A DNA stretch of 64,000 nucleotides from Bacillus xiamenensis. GTDB taxonomy: Bacteria > Bacillota > Bacilli > Bacillales > Bacillaceae. Positions within the stretch are counted from its first letter, which is position 1, and every line of letters starts with the position of its first letter. The notes below the pieces were generated by a model. That model worked only from the letters and a program-made list of their open reading frames with translations, was not told where the DNA came from and ran no database searches. The stretch is from the NCBI RefSeq assembly GCF_000300535.1, contig NZ_AMSH01000008.1, forward strand, positions 1-64,000. The letters run 5' to 3'. Shown here piece after piece: positions 1 to 8,360 of this stretch. Both the position numbers and the translations under genes were made by a program.

Positions 1-15
1 GTTTGTCTACACGCT
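1..15 (-). repeat. End of a terminator-linked dispersed repeat
   Basis: The first 15 bases are the exact reverse complement of the AGCGTGTAGACAAAC core of the repeats at 34822-35027. The repeat enters from outside the window on the minus strand and, as in the other copies, abuts a terminator hairpin. A 15-base match alone is modest evidence; the shared hairpin neighbourhood makes it more convincing. Confidence 0.6.
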
Positions 16-42
16 GAAAGCTCCTATATGGGGCTTTTTTTC
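16..42 (+). terminator. Rho-independent terminator of an upstream gene
   Basis: Stem AAAGCTCC / GGGGCTTT with a TATAT-like loop, followed by a run of T. It ends a plus-strand gene outside the window, just before dbpA. Confidence 0.7.
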
Positions 43-113
43 ATGTGGGCATGGTGTCTTTGAAAAGATATGGTATGATGTCACAAGTATGAATGTACGA
101 AAAGGAGAACACG

Positions 114-1556
114 ATGCCATTACAACAATTTGATCAATATCCATTAAGTGATGAATTAAAACAAGCGCTAGAAGCGCTTCACTTCCATACACCTACACCC
201 GTTCAGCATGAGACGTTGTCCGTTGCTTTTTCCAAGCAGGATTTAATCGTCAAATCTCAGACAGGCAGCGGCAAGACAGCGGCCTATGGTCTGCCCATTT
301 GTGAAATGGTGGATTGGGCTGAAAATAAACCTCAAGCCCTTATTCTCGTCCCAACGAGAGAACTTGCGATGCAGGTCAAACAGGACCTTACCAGCATTGG
401 ACGATTTAAACGAATCAAAGCCGCAGCCATTTATGGAAAATCTTCTTTTCAAGCACAAAAAGTAGAGCTTGCACAAAAAAATCATATTGTATGCGGAACA
501 CCAGGGCGCATATTGGATCACCTTGAAAAAGGGACACTTTCTTTAGAAAATCTCAAATTCTTCGTGTTAGATGAAGCAGATGAAATGCTGAACATGGGGT
601 TTATTGAGCAAGTTTCTTCTATTATTCAGCATCTGCCGGCAAAGCGTATGTCGATGCTGTTTTCAGCGACAATGTCTGATGAAATGAAGGATTTGAGCGA
701 GCAGTTTTTACAATCGCCAAAAGTGATTGAGATTGCACGGGAGGAAACGACTGTACAGCACATCACCCACACGTTGATTGAAACAGAGGAAGAAGCCAAA
801 TTTTCATTGCTTCAACGAACGATCGTCATGGAAAATCCAGATAGCTGCATCATTTTCTGCAATACGCAGGAACGAGTGAATGAACTGACGATGAAGCTGG
901 ACGAGTGGGATGTTCCTTGCGACAAAATTCACGGCGGAATGAAGCAGGAAGACCGTTTTGCCGTCATGGATGAATTTAAAAACGGGGAGTTCCGTTATTT
1001 GATCGCAACAGATATTGCAGCCCGAGGAATTGATGTAAGTGATATGACACACGTCATTCATTACGACCTGCCTTATGAAAAAGAACGCTATATTCACCGA
1101 ACTGGAAGAACCGGCAGAGCGGGCAAAAGCGGGAAAACGATTGCGTTTATGACAAGGCATGCGCAGCCGCTCATTGAAGAATTAAAGCAGGATGCCGGCA
1201 TTGACTTTCAGACTCAGCCTTATCCTACAAAAGAAGAAGCAGAGCAGCATGTAGAAGCCTTTGAAGAGAAGATTGAAACGCCTATTCAAAAGGAAAATAA
1301 GCAGGCCGGTGTAGAGAAGGATATCATGAAGCTTTATTTTAACGGCGGGAAGAAAAAGAAACTCAGGGCCGTCGATTTCGTTGGGACCATTGCCAAAATA
1401 GAAGGCGTTGCATTTGATGACATTGGGATTATTACCATTCAGGAAACGAAAACGTATGTAGATATTTTAAATGGCAAAGGCCCTCTTGTGCTAAATGCGA
1501 TGAGGCATACTACCATTAAAGGCAAGCAGTTAAAAGTACATGAAGCACGCTCATAA
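114..1556 (+). CDS. dbpA: DEAD-box ATP-dependent RNA helicase DbpA (YxiN type)
   Basis: ATP-dependent RNA helicase that acts in the cytoplasm on 23S rRNA during large-subunit maturation. The 480-residue protein has the helicase core in order: P-loop SQTGSGKT (48-55), DEAD box (about 153-156), SAT, and [10 protein letters not shown]-terminal RNA-binding domain contains [11 protein letters not shown] followed by [14 protein letters not shown]. In the DbpA/YxiN family this domain recognises hairpin 92 of 23S rRNA. Length matches the family (about 480). The start at 114 was chosen because AAAGGAG lies 8 bases upstream; an in-frame ATG at 93 lacks one. It is a single-gene unit bounded by terminators. 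The helicase class is certain and the DbpA assignment rests on the C-terminal domain. Confidence 0.93.
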   Translation: MPLQQFDQYPLSDELKQALEALHFHTPTPVQHETLSVAFSKQDLIVKSQTGSGKTAAYGLPICEMVDWAENKPQALILVPTRELAMQVKQDLTSIGRFKRIKAAAIYGKSSFQAQKVELAQKNHIVCGTPGRILDHLEKGTLSLENLKFFVLDEADEMLNMGFIEQVSSIIQHLPAKRMSMLFSATMSDEMKDLSEQFLQSPKVIEIAREETTVQHITHTLIETEEEAKFSLLQRTIVMENPDSCIIFCNTQERVNELTMKLDEWDVPCDKIHGGMKQEDRFAVMDEFKNGEFRYLIATDIAARGIDVSDMTHVIHYDLPYEKERYIHRTGRTGRAGKSGKTIAFMTRHAQPLIEELKQDAGIDFQTQPYPTKEEAEQHVEAFEEKIETPIQKENKQAGVEKDIMKLYFNGGKKKKLRAVDFVGTIAKIEGVAFDDIGIITIQETKTYVDILNGKGPLVLNAMRHTTIKGKQLKVHEARS

Positions 1557-1557
1557 C

Positions 1558-1590
1558 AAGTGAGGGCCTGGCGCCTTCACTTTTTTTTAA
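1558..1590 (+). terminator. Terminator of dbpA
   Basis: Stem AGTGAGGGC / GCGCCTTCACT (imperfect) followed by eight T, directly after the dbpA stop. Confidence 0.8.
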
Positions 1591-1638
1591 TCAATATCAC
1601 CACTTACAAACCCTTATACCGCAAGCTTTTTTCATGAC

Positions 1639-1660
1639 CAACATGACAAATGTCATGTTG
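1639..1660. promoter_or_regulatory. DesR-type operator upstream of des
   Basis: Perfect inverted repeat with 10-base arms CAACATGACA and TGTCATGTTG around AA. It lies just upstream of the des promoter, where phosphorylated DesR is known to bind in B. subtilis. The neighbouring genes include desR. The DesR assignment is inferred from position and context. Confidence 0.75.
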
Positions 1661-1702
1661 TATACATGATGGGTACTACTATGAGCATCACACCTTTCCT
1701 TC

Positions 1703-1708
1703 TATACT
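1703..1708 (+). promoter_or_regulatory. Probable -10 element of the des promoter
   Basis: TATACT at 1703-1708, with only a poor -35 (TATGAG at 1680-1685, 17-base spacer). A weak -35 beneath an operator fits an activator-dependent promoter switched on by DesR at low temperature. Confidence 0.5.
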
Positions 1709-1744
1709 TTGAAGTAGAAAGAAACGGAAAGGACTTGAACCTTC

Positions 1745-2794
1745 ATGACAAATTCAACAAACACACAGCAGCAAGCCACTTTAAGAAAACAAGTAGGTCA
1801 ATTTTCTGGTGCTGACTCTAAAAAAAGTATCATGCAGCTTTTCAATACATTTATCCCATTTTTCGGACTTTGGTTTCTAGCCTATTATAGTCTGAACATC
1901 TCCTATGTTCTCACCCTCTTCATTGCGGTTATTGCAGCTGGATTTTTAGTGCGCGTCTTTATCATTTTTCACGACTGCTGCCACCAATCTTTTTTTAAAC
2001 AGAAGCCGCTGAATCACCTGTTTGGTTTCTTAACGGGTGTCCTCACCCTTTTCCCTTATCTTCAATGGCAAAGAGATCATTCGATTCACCATGCCACAAG
2101 CAGTAATTTAGATAAACGAGGTACTGGTGACATTTGGCTTCTGACAGTCAAAGAATATCAAGAAGCATCTGTATGGACGAAAATTCGTTACAGAATTTAT
2201 CGTAATCCCTTTGTGATGTTTATTTTAGGACCGATCTTTGTGTTTCTCATTCAAAACCGTTTCAATGTGAAAAGTGCTCGTAAAAAAGAGCGCTGGAATA
2301 CGTATTTGACAAACGTGACGATTGTTTTATTAGCAGCAGCCACATGTCTACTCTTTGGCTGGCAGGGCTTCCTACTTGTTCAAGGTCCGATTTTCCTCAT
2401 TTCTGGATCAATCGGTGTATGGTTATTTTATGTGCAGCATACATTTGAAGATTCTTACTTTGAAGCAGATGAACATTGGAATTATGTGCAGGCAGCTGTA
2501 GAAGGCAGTTCCTTTTACAAATTGCCAAAGCTCCTTCAATGGTTAACAGGTAATATCGGGTACCACCATGTCCATCATTTAAGCCCGAGGGTACCAAATT
2601 ATCATTTAGAGCATGCCCATGAGCATAGTGAGCCGCTTCAAAATGTTCCAACCATCACGTTGAAAACTAGCATTGAGTCAATGAAGTTCAGGCTATGGGA
2701 TGAAGATACGAAAGCATTTGTTACCTTTAAAGAAGCACGTCAGATTAGAAACACCCCTGTGATAAAAGGAGACATACTCAAGAAGAATGCATAA
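1745..2794 (+). CDS. des: Membrane acyl-lipid delta-5 fatty acid desaturase Des
   Basis: Integral membrane di-iron enzyme that puts a cis double bond into acyl chains of existing phospholipids, restoring fluidity after cold shock. The 349-residue protein has the three histidine boxes of the family: HDCCH (76-80), HSIHH (112-116) and HHVHH (274-278). Hydrophobic spans lie near residues 35-75, 95-108, 155-170 and 190-232. Sequence is very close to B. subtilis Des, including FIIFHDCCHQSFFKQK and HHATSSNLDKRGTGDIW. GGAAAGGA lies ahead of the ATG. It is followed by its own two-component system desKR, as in B. subtilis, and an operator-like palindrome lies upstream. Confidence 0.96.
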   Translation: MTNSTNTQQQATLRKQVGQFSGADSKKSIMQLFNTFIPFFGLWFLAYYSLNISYVLTLFIAVIAAGFLVRVFIIFHDCCHQSFFKQKPLNHLFGFLTGVLTLFPYLQWQRDHSIHHATSSNLDKRGTGDIWLLTVKEYQEASVWTKIRYRIYRNPFVMFILGPIFVFLIQNRFNVKSARKKERWNTYLTNVTIVLLAAATCLLFGWQGFLLVQGPIFLISGSIGVWLFYVQHTFEDSYFEADEHWNYVQAAVEGSSFYKLPKLLQWLTGNIGYHHVHHLSPRVPNYHLEHAHEHSEPLQNVPTITLKTSIESMKFRLWDEDTKAFVTFKEARQIRNTPVIKGDILKKNA

Positions 2795-2800
2795 TTGGCG

Positions 2801-2838
2801 CAAGCTCTTTCTTACAATAGAAGGAGCTTGTTGTATTT
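2801..2838 (+). terminator. Possible attenuating hairpin between des and desK
   Basis: Stem CAAGCTC / GAGCTTG with inner pairs TCT/AGA, followed by TTGTATTT, a weak U tract. It could partly separate des, which needs high expression, from desKR. Judgement from the sequence alone. Confidence 0.45.
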
Positions 2839-2911
2839 GCAGGATGCGGTAACGTGTTCAATTTGATAAAGTAGTGAAAAAGACTGAAAAAATGGAAAAG
2901 GTGAATCACGG

Positions 2912-4048
2912 ATGAAAAAACAACTAAAAATTCAAAAACTGCATGGGATTTCCCCATATATATGGGCGATTTTTTTCATCCTGCCCTTTTACTTTATCTT
3001 TAAGACCCCTTCCACTTTAGGCATTGTGATCGGCATTATTTTAAACGTCGTCTTTTTTGCTGTCTACCGTTTCGCCTTTGTCGCAAAAGGGTGGTCTTTA
3101 TATGTATTCGGCCTTCTATTAATCGCCATTTCGACTGGCTATGTGATGCTTTACAGCTACATTTATTTTGCTTTTTGTATCGCCTATTTCAATGGACATA
3201 TCAAAAAAAAGGTTCCTTTCTATATCCTATACTATATTCATCTAGCGAGCGCCGCCGTGGCGGTGAACTTTAGTTTGATCTTAAAAAAAGGCTGGTTTCT
3301 CACACAAATTCCGTTTGTTGTGATCACACTTATTAGCGCCATCCTCCTCCCTCTGAGTATTCGAAGCAGGAAGGAACGTGAACGGCTCGAGGAGAAATTA
3401 GAATATGCAAACGAACGGATCGCCGATCTTGTGAAGCTTGAAGAAAGACAGCGCATTGCACGCGACCTGCATGACACACTTGGACAAAAGCTCTCTCTCA
3501 TCGGTTTAAAGAGTGATCTTGCCCGTAAACTTGTGTATAAAGATCCTGAACAGGCCCGTGCCGAACTAAAAAGCGTGCAGCAGACAGCTAGAACGTCTCT
3601 TAATGAAGTGCGAAAAATTGTTTCCTCCATGAAAGGTATTCGGATCAAAGATGAAATATTGAACATTCGGCAAATTCTTGAAGCGGCCGATATTGAATTG
3701 ATTTATGATGAAAAGGAAGCACCAAAACAGATCACTCTCCTCAACGAAAACATTGTGAGCATGTGCATCAAAGAAGCTGTAACGAATGTCGTCAAACATA
3801 GTGATGCCACTGTCTGTAAGCTCACCATTCATCAAAAATCAAAAGAAGCCGTCATTACCGTTGAGGATAATGGAACATTTAAAGGTGATCATCCATCCTC
3901 GCAAACGAAGGGACATGGCCTTTTAGGCATTAGAGAAAGATTGGAATTTGCAAATGGACGCCTGCGCATTGAGACAAAGGACGGGACAAAGCTGATCATG
4001 AGCATTCCAAATGATTCAGCAGCAAAACATAAGGAGGCAATAAAATGA
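2912..4048 (+). CDS. desK: Thermosensor histidine kinase/phosphatase DesK
   Basis: Membrane sensor kinase that reads bilayer thickness and order and phosphorylates DesR in the cold, dephosphorylating it when warm. The 378-residue protein has about five hydrophobic segments between residues 15 and 150. A charged helical linker (about 150-175) follows. The HisKA_3 box is RIARDLHDTLGQKLS with phospho-acceptor His187 (His188 in B. subtilis). A C-terminal HATPase domain contains KEAVTNVVKHS, DNG and GLLGIRER. The stop overlaps the desR start as ATGA, so the two are translationally coupled. AAAAGGTG precedes the ATG. Order des-desK-desR supports the assignment strongly. Confidence 0.95.
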   Translation: MKKQLKIQKLHGISPYIWAIFFILPFYFIFKTPSTLGIVIGIILNVVFFAVYRFAFVAKGWSLYVFGLLLIAISTGYVMLYSYIYFAFCIAYFNGHIKKKVPFYILYYIHLASAAVAVNFSLILKKGWFLTQIPFVVITLISAILLPLSIRSRKERERLEEKLEYANERIADLVKLEERQRIARDLHDTLGQKLSLIGLKSDLARKLVYKDPEQARAELKSVQQTARTSLNEVRKIVSSMKGIRIKDEILNIRQILEAADIELIYDEKEAPKQITLLNENIVSMCIKEAVTNVVKHSDATVCKLTIHQKSKEAVITVEDNGTFKGDHPSSQTKGHGLLGIRERLEFANGRLRIETKDGTKLIMSIPNDSAAKHKEAIK

Positions 4049-4644
4049 TTAATATCTTTATCGCAGAAGATCAGCAAATGCTGCTTGGTGCTCTTGGGTC
4101 GCTTCTCGATTTAGAAGACGATATGACCGTTGTTGGAAAAGGGACAAACGGCCAGGACGCCATTGATTTTGCTAAAAAACACCCCGTTGATATTTGTTTA
4201 ATGGATATTGAAATGCCAGGAAAATCTGGGCTAGAGGCAGCTGAAGAACTCAAAGAATCTGATGTGAAAATCATTATTTTAACGACCTTTGCCCGCTCTG
4301 GATATTTCCAAAGAGCACTGAAAGCTGGCGTTAGCGGCTACATGCTGAAAGACAGTCCAAGTGAAGATCTGGCAAGTGCCATCCGCAGCGTGATGAAAGG
4401 GAAAAAGGTGTACGCCCCTGAATTAATGGAAGACTTATACAGTGACGAAAACCCTTTAACCGAACGAGAAAGATCTGTTCTTGAACTCGTCGCAGACGGC
4501 AAAAACACAAAAGAGATCGCAAAGGAACTAAGCATTAAAAGCGGCACTGTCCGAAACTATATATCCATTATTTTAGATAAACTAGAAGTCAAAAATCGAA
4601 TTGAAGCCATCACACGCTCAAAAGAAAAAGGCTGGTTTAAATAA
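4045..4644 (+). CDS. desR: Response regulator DesR (NarL/FixJ type)
   Basis: Transcriptional activator of des. The 199-residue protein has a receiver domain with acidic pocket residues near 8-9, phospho-acceptor Asp54 in LMDIEMPG, and the conserved Lys in YMLKDSPS. A LuxR-type helix-turn-helix follows from about residue 135 (LTERERSVLELVADGKNTKE). In B. subtilis, phosphorylation creates a tetramer that binds the des promoter; the palindrome at 1639-1660 is the likely target here. Its start overlaps the end of desK by 4 bases and a terminator follows, closing the des-desK-desR locus. Confidence 0.95.
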   Translation: MINIFIAEDQQMLLGALGSLLDLEDDMTVVGKGTNGQDAIDFAKKHPVDICLMDIEMPGKSGLEAAEELKESDVKIIILTTFARSGYFQRALKAGVSGYMLKDSPSEDLASAIRSVMKGKKVYAPELMEDLYSDENPLTERERSVLELVADGKNTKEIAKELSIKSGTVRNYISIILDKLEVKNRIEAITRSKEKGWFK

Positions 4645-4645
4645 G

Positions 4646-4684
4646 AAAAAAGATCAGGTCACATGCTGCCTTGATCTTTTTTTC
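4646..4684 (+). terminator. Terminator of desKR
   Basis: AAAAAAGATCA... TGATCTTTTTTT hairpin (stem AAGATCAGG / CCTTGATCTT) with a T run. Confidence 0.85.
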
Positions 4685-4736
4685 TTTCTATGAGAAATTC
4701 TCTGTTTTTTTTTTATCACCAACTATCAAAATGTAA

Positions 4737-4770
4737 TTGACAACAGACCGCAATTCTGTGATATGATAAT
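4737..4770 (+). promoter_or_regulatory. Promoter of the siderophore-binding lipoprotein gene
   Basis: TTGACA at 4737-4742, with candidate -10 elements TGATAT (4759-4764, spacer 16) or TATGAT (4762-4767, spacer 19). The Fur box begins 5 bases downstream. Confidence 0.55.
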
Positions 4771-4774
4771 TTAG

Positions 4775-4789
4775 TGATAATAATTATCA
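4775..4789. promoter_or_regulatory. Fur box
   Basis: TGATAATAATTATCA is a perfect 7-1-7 Bacillus Fur box. The palindrome extends outward imperfectly to 4796. Position just downstream of the -10 implies that iron-loaded Fur blocks transcription of the following uptake gene. Confidence 0.9.
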
Positions 4790-4848
4790 TTATCACTAAT
4801 ACAACCAAATATCCGGCTCATGTGCCGATTTCAAAGGAGTCTACATTC

Positions 4849-5769
4849 ATGAAGAAAATATTGTTCCCTCTGATGCTCATTTTCGTACTTGCGTTGAGCG
4901 CATGTGGCAATAGCAGCAACTCTTCCTCAAATAAAGGAAATCAATCAACGTCATCTGACACGATTACATATCAATCTGAAAATGGACCTGTGAAGCTACC
5001 AGCGAATCCAAAACGTGTCGTGGTTCTCGGCTCTTATTCAGGAAATGTCATGTCACTTGGTGTGAACCTTGTAGGCGTTGACTCTTGGTCAAAAAAGAAT
5101 CCACGTTTCCAAAAGAAATTAAAAAATGTAGCAGAAGTTTCGGATGAAAATGTAGAAAAAATCATGAAGCTAAAGCCTGATGTCATCATCGGTTTGAGCA
5201 ATGCAAAAAATGTAGAAAAACTTAAAAAAATCGCCCCGACAGTCTTGTTCACGTACAACAAAGTCGATTACCTTCAGCAGCATATTGAAATTGGAAAAGT
5301 CTTAAACAAAGAAAAAGAAGCGAGAGCTTGGGTAAAAGATTTCAAAAAACGTGCAACTGAAGCTGGAAAAGAAATCAAAGCAAAAATTGGTAAAGATGCG
5401 ACAGTATCTGTCTTTGAAAGCGGCACAAAAGATCTCTATGTATTTGGAGATGCATGGGGTCGTGGAACCGAAATTCTCTATCAAGCAATGAAACTGAAAA
5501 TGCCTGAAAAAGTAAAAGAAAAAGCATTAAAAGCCGGTTATTATGCGGTGTCACAAGAGGTTATCCCTGAATTTGCCGGAGACTACATGATCATTAGTAA
5601 AAACAATGAAATGGACAATTCCTATCAAAACAGTGAAATCTATAAGTCCATCCCTGCTGTGAAAAAACATCGTGTGTACGTAGCAAATGCTGAAGAATTT
5701 TACTTTAATGACCCACTCACACTTGAATATCAACTATCATTCTTTAAAAAGCATTTTTTAGGTAAATAA
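4849..5769 (+). CDS. Iron-siderophore ABC transporter substrate-binding lipoprotein (FhuD/YxeB-like)
   Basis: Extracellular lipid-anchored receptor that hands ferric siderophore to an ABC permease. The 306-residue protein has a lipoprotein signal ending in the lipobox LALSAC, so Cys is acylated. The mature part is a periplasmic-binding type III fold (ENGPVKLPANPKRVVVLGSY, then KPDVIIGLSNAKN). It resembles B. subtilis FhuD and YxeB, which bind hydroxamates, more than FeuA. Start 4849 has AAAGGAG upstream; the longer frame from 4774 runs back through the Fur box and is rejected. No permease or ATPase gene is adjacent, so it must use components encoded elsewhere. Regulation by Fur is very likely. 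The exact siderophore cannot be told from sequence. Confidence 0.88.
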   Translation: MKKILFPLMLIFVLALSACGNSSNSSSNKGNQSTSSDTITYQSENGPVKLPANPKRVVVLGSYSGNVMSLGVNLVGVDSWSKKNPRFQKKLKNVAEVSDENVEKIMKLKPDVIIGLSNAKNVEKLKKIAPTVLFTYNKVDYLQQHIEIGKVLNKEKEARAWVKDFKKRATEAGKEIKAKIGKDATVSVFESGTKDLYVFGDAWGRGTEILYQAMKLKMPEKVKEKALKAGYYAVSQEVIPEFAGDYMIISKNNEMDNSYQNSEIYKSIPAVKKHRVYVANAEEFYFNDPLTLEYQLSFFKKHFLGK

Positions 5770-5772
5770 GCT

Positions 5773-5806
5773 GAAGCAAGGGATCTTCTTCCCTTGCTTT
5801 TTTTGT
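5773..5806 (+). terminator. Terminator of the siderophore receptor gene
   Basis: Stem AAGCAAGGGA / TCCCTTGCTT with TCTTC loop and T7. Confidence 0.9.
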
Positions 5807-5821
5807 CTGCTTCTAGCGGGA

Positions 5822-6115
5822 GTACTGGCCCTATGATGTGTATGAGATCAACGATTTTCATCAGGCGATATACAGCTGTCAAAGTACGACCACTGTCATT
5901 GGTGCCGGATGATTTCACATTTATTCAAACAAATGAATGAAAGCGAAGAAAAACAAAGCTTGTACACGATCCTGCGTAGGTTTCATTTTACGGAAAAAGA
6001 TCTCTTAAAAGGTGTTCGGCTAAAGCAGCTATTTAACTTTGACATTCCGTTTCTCGCCGGGCTGCTGCACAGCTGCTTTGCTGTACAATCTGGCTGTTTT
6101 TTTATTCGGCGGTGA
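5822..6115 (+). pseudogene. Unrecognised, probably decayed coding remnant
   Basis: Two adjacent open stretches in different frames look protein-like but lack start signals. The first begins around 5818 (REYWPYDVYEINDFHQAIYS) and ends at a TGA near 5907. The second runs from 5909 to 6115 (MISHLFKQMNESEEKQSLYT at its start) and has no ribosome binding site. I recognise neither. The simplest reading is a gene remnant broken by a frameshift; a chance open frame is also possible. Confidence 0.3.
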
Positions 6116-6140
6116 GCTGTGAATACAAATGCGGATGGTC

Positions 6141-6194
6141 GTATCAATTGATACCGTTTTTGTCATGTACTTCCCATAGGCAAAGGCCTATGGG
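6141..6194. promoter_or_regulatory. Palindrome and hairpin of unknown role
   Basis: A perfect 14-base palindrome GTATCAATTGATAC (6141-6154) is followed by a perfect 9-bp stem CCCATAGGC / GCCTATGGG with a 4-base loop (6173-6194). The hairpin has no T run on either strand. It lies 11 bases beyond the stop of the amidohydrolase gene on the minus strand and may protect that mRNA end. Confidence 0.45.
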
Positions 6195-6204
6195 GGATTG
6201 TGCT

Positions 6205-7554
6205 TTATTTTGTTGATTCAAACTGATGCGATAAGATGTGATCTCTTGCTGCATAAGCTTTTTGTTTGATCTCGTCTAGGTTCACTCCAACTAGCTTCCC
6301 ATTTTGCTTCACTGCCTTTCCGGCAACATAGACGGAATCAACATTTGAAGGGTGTGCCGTTTGGACAACCGCTCCAGCTGGATCTGTCATTGGAAGTAGA
6401 TTCATGCTTGTCCGATCAATCAAGATGAAATCAGCTTCTTTTCCAGGTGTGAGTGATCCAATTTTGTCATCAAGCTTCAATGCACGGGCTCCATTTATCG
6501 TTGCTGCTTCCAGCATTTGATGAGCAGACAGGCCAAGCTCAGGTCCTGGCATCGTCCCCTCCATCAATAAAGCTTGATTTTGGATCGCCCGCTCTGCCTG
6601 AAGTCCGAATTTCATTTGGGTAAACAAATCCCCTCCTGTGGCTGTCACCACATCTACACCGAGCGTTGGAAGAACTCCATTCTCAATGGCGAGCCCCGTT
6701 ACAGGATAACCGTGCCCCATCATCATTTCAATCTCCGGTGTAATGGATATTGAGCTTCCACTGTCGGCGAGCATTTTCATTTGTTCTGCATCAATTGCAT
6801 TGATATGCACCATATTCAGATCAGGCCCCAGCAGCCCTGCTTGATGAAGCCGCTCAATCGAACGATCCGCTGCCCCCCAATTTCCAAAGCCAATGTGCAT
6901 ACTACATAATGCATCTAGGGATCTTGCTGCTTCAATTTCATATACCGAGGTCTCCCATGAGGAAAACTCAGGGCCACGAATGGCAAGTCCCATCGTCAGC
7001 AGCTGGTCTGACGATTGAAAATGCGTTTTTTTCACGCGGGCTGCGTCTTCCATATTCGTCAGTGTACTCTCTCTATCCCAATACTCTGCATCTCCAGAGG
7101 TACCAAAACCAAAGACAGCACGAATGCCTGCATCTTTTAATCCTTCAATGAGCTCATCTGTATGATCTATTGAATTGATCATCGTCCAATCGAAAAATGT
7201 GGTTACCCCTGCATCTAAAGCCTCTAGTGCCCCTAAGTAATTAGAAATTCGATCATCTGATGGCCGTCTCATGGCTCCATAGTTGCCATAATAGATTTTG
7301 CTCAAATACGTCTGTAAAGACCAATCTGCTCCTATGCCCCTTATGACAGACTGCCACACATGACGATGGGTATCCACAAGCCCTGGCATGATGACCATGT
7401 CAGATGCATCGACAATGTCAGCACCACTTGCTTCAATCGAAGGTCCAACTTCTACAATGTGTGCCCCTTCAATTAAGAGATCTCCCTTTTCCAGAAAACC
7501 TAAAGATGGATCAAGTGTAATGAGCGCCGCATCTTTAAACAATGTTTTCTTCAT
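6205..7554 (-). CDS. Amidohydrolase-superfamily deaminase/hydrolase (cytosine/guanine-deaminase or TRZ/ATZ type)
   Basis: Metal-dependent hydrolase, probably a cytosolic deaminase of a purine, pyrimidine or triazine-like substrate. The 449-residue protein has the superfamily signature: a beta-sandwich N-terminus, GLVDTHRHVW (metal ligands His63 and His65), later His220 (CSMHIG) and His250 (MVHIN), and Asp301 (LGVD). A C-terminal segment SLTPGKEADFILID completes the composite domain. Length fits the ATZ/TRZ group (440-460). GGGGG stands 7 bases ahead of the ATG. The gene is alone, with a quinone reductase gene upstream on the same strand. Substrate cannot be assigned from sequence. Confidence 0.82.
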   Translation of the reverse strand: MKKTLFKDAALITLDPSLGFLEKGDLLIEGAHIVEVGPSIEASGADIVDASDMVIMPGLVDTHRHVWQSVIRGIGADWSLQTYLSKIYYGNYGAMRRPSDDRISNYLGALEALDAGVTTFFDWTMINSIDHTDELIEGLKDAGIRAVFGFGTSGDAEYWDRESTLTNMEDAARVKKTHFQSSDQLLTMGLAIRGPEFSSWETSVYEIEAARSLDALCSMHIGFGNWGAADRSIERLHQAGLLGPDLNMVHINAIDAEQMKMLADSGSSISITPEIEMMMGHGYPVTGLAIENGVLPTLGVDVVTATGGDLFTQMKFGLQAERAIQNQALLMEGTMPGPELGLSAHQMLEAATINGARALKLDDKIGSLTPGKEADFILIDRTSMNLLPMTDPAGAVVQTAHPSNVDSVYVAGKAVKQNGKLVGVNLDEIKQKAYAARDHILSHQFESTK

Positions 7555-7656
7555 TCATATCCCCCTTTTCAAATAACGAGGATGAGTCTCACCCTCTATG
7601 CCATTTTAAAACATAATAGGATCAAATTAGAAGAAAAGTGACTCAAGGAATGTGGT

Positions 7657-8244
7657 TTATGAGCTAATATTCCGAAAATAGTCGTATATCCGTTTTAATT
7701 TCACGTCATGCTTCCCTTTTGGACTTTCCATCATGCCAAATTCGAAGAACTTCACCGGTTTAATCCCGACATATTGTAAAAGAGCTCGTTTCATTAAGAT
7801 TTTGTGGGCATTTTGCAAAAAGAAGAAAGGGTAGTGGGTCGGTCCTTGCATTGTCGATACACATACAGCCCTCTTTCCTTTTAACAAGCCTTCTGGAAGC
7901 AGCCCGCCTGTTTGACGGTAAGCAAAATTTGCTGCAAACATTCGATCAATAAAACCAAGCAGCATGGCTGGCGGCCGCCCCCACCAAATCGGATAAACAA
8001 ACACGATATTGTCTGCCCATTTGATTTTCTCTTGATATTCTTGAATCTCAGGGTCCTTATGCATATCACGTCTTTTTTTCTCTTCATTAAAAATAAGTAC
8101 AGGATCAAATTTGTCTTGGTATAAATCTATGATTCTCACTTCTTGAACGTTTGGATTTTCTTCACTGCCCTTTAGGATTTCTTTAAAAAAAGCACCATTT
8201 AAACTATTGTGATGGGGGTGAGTATAAATCATGAGTACATTCAT
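7657..8244 (-). CDS. Flavodoxin-fold NAD(P)H:quinone oxidoreductase
   Basis: Soluble FMN/FAD-dependent two-electron reductase of the MdaB/KefF/YwrO family, which detoxifies quinones or other electrophiles. The 195-residue protein opens with MNVLMIYTHPHHNSLNGAF (flavin phosphate site) and has WADNIVFVYPIWWGRPPAML, the hallmark of the family. The start follows AAAGGAG. It is divergent from a MarR-family gene at 8361, and the 116-base intergenic region holds two related operators, so it is likely the regulated target of that repressor and induced by its ligand. Substrate not identifiable. Confidence 0.85.
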   Translation of the reverse strand: MNVLMIYTHPHHNSLNGAFFKEILKGSEENPNVQEVRIIDLYQDKFDPVLIFNEEKKRRDMHKDPEIQEYQEKIKWADNIVFVYPIWWGRPPAMLLGFIDRMFAANFAYRQTGGLLPEGLLKGKRAVCVSTMQGPTHYPFFFLQNAHKILMKRALLQYVGIKPVKFFEFGMMESPKGKHDVKLKRIYDYFRNISS

Positions 8245-8259
8245 GGCTTGTCTCCTTTA

Positions 8260-8275
8260 GTTATCATTTGATAAC
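8260..8275. promoter_or_regulatory. Operator 1 of the MarR/quinone reductase pair
   Basis: Perfect GTTATCA / TGATAAC repeat around TT, 16 bases ahead of the reductase start and next to its ribosome binding site. Binding by the divergent MarR protein is inferred. Confidence 0.65.
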
Positions 8276-8300
8276 AAAAAGCATACACCCCTCTTTTTTG

Positions 8301-8316
8301 GTTGTCAAATGATAAT
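8301..8316. promoter_or_regulatory. Operator 2 of the MarR/quinone reductase pair
   Basis: GTTGTCA / TGATAAT around AA, the same arm pattern as operator 1. The centres are 41 bases apart, close to four helical turns, so dimers at both sites would lie on the same DNA face. Confidence 0.55.
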
Positions 8317-8360
8317 TGTTTTTTGATAATAATTTTGGTATGGTACGTAGGAGGTGAAAA

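Noticed and set aside
3238-3666. 142-codon frame opposite desK
   Set aside because: Shadow of the Arg/Glu-rich kinase linker; Ser/Arg-rich with no start signals.
4774-4848. N-terminal extension of the siderophore receptor
   Set aside because: The extra codons translate the Fur box and leader; the lipoprotein signal begins at 4849 behind a good ribosome binding site.
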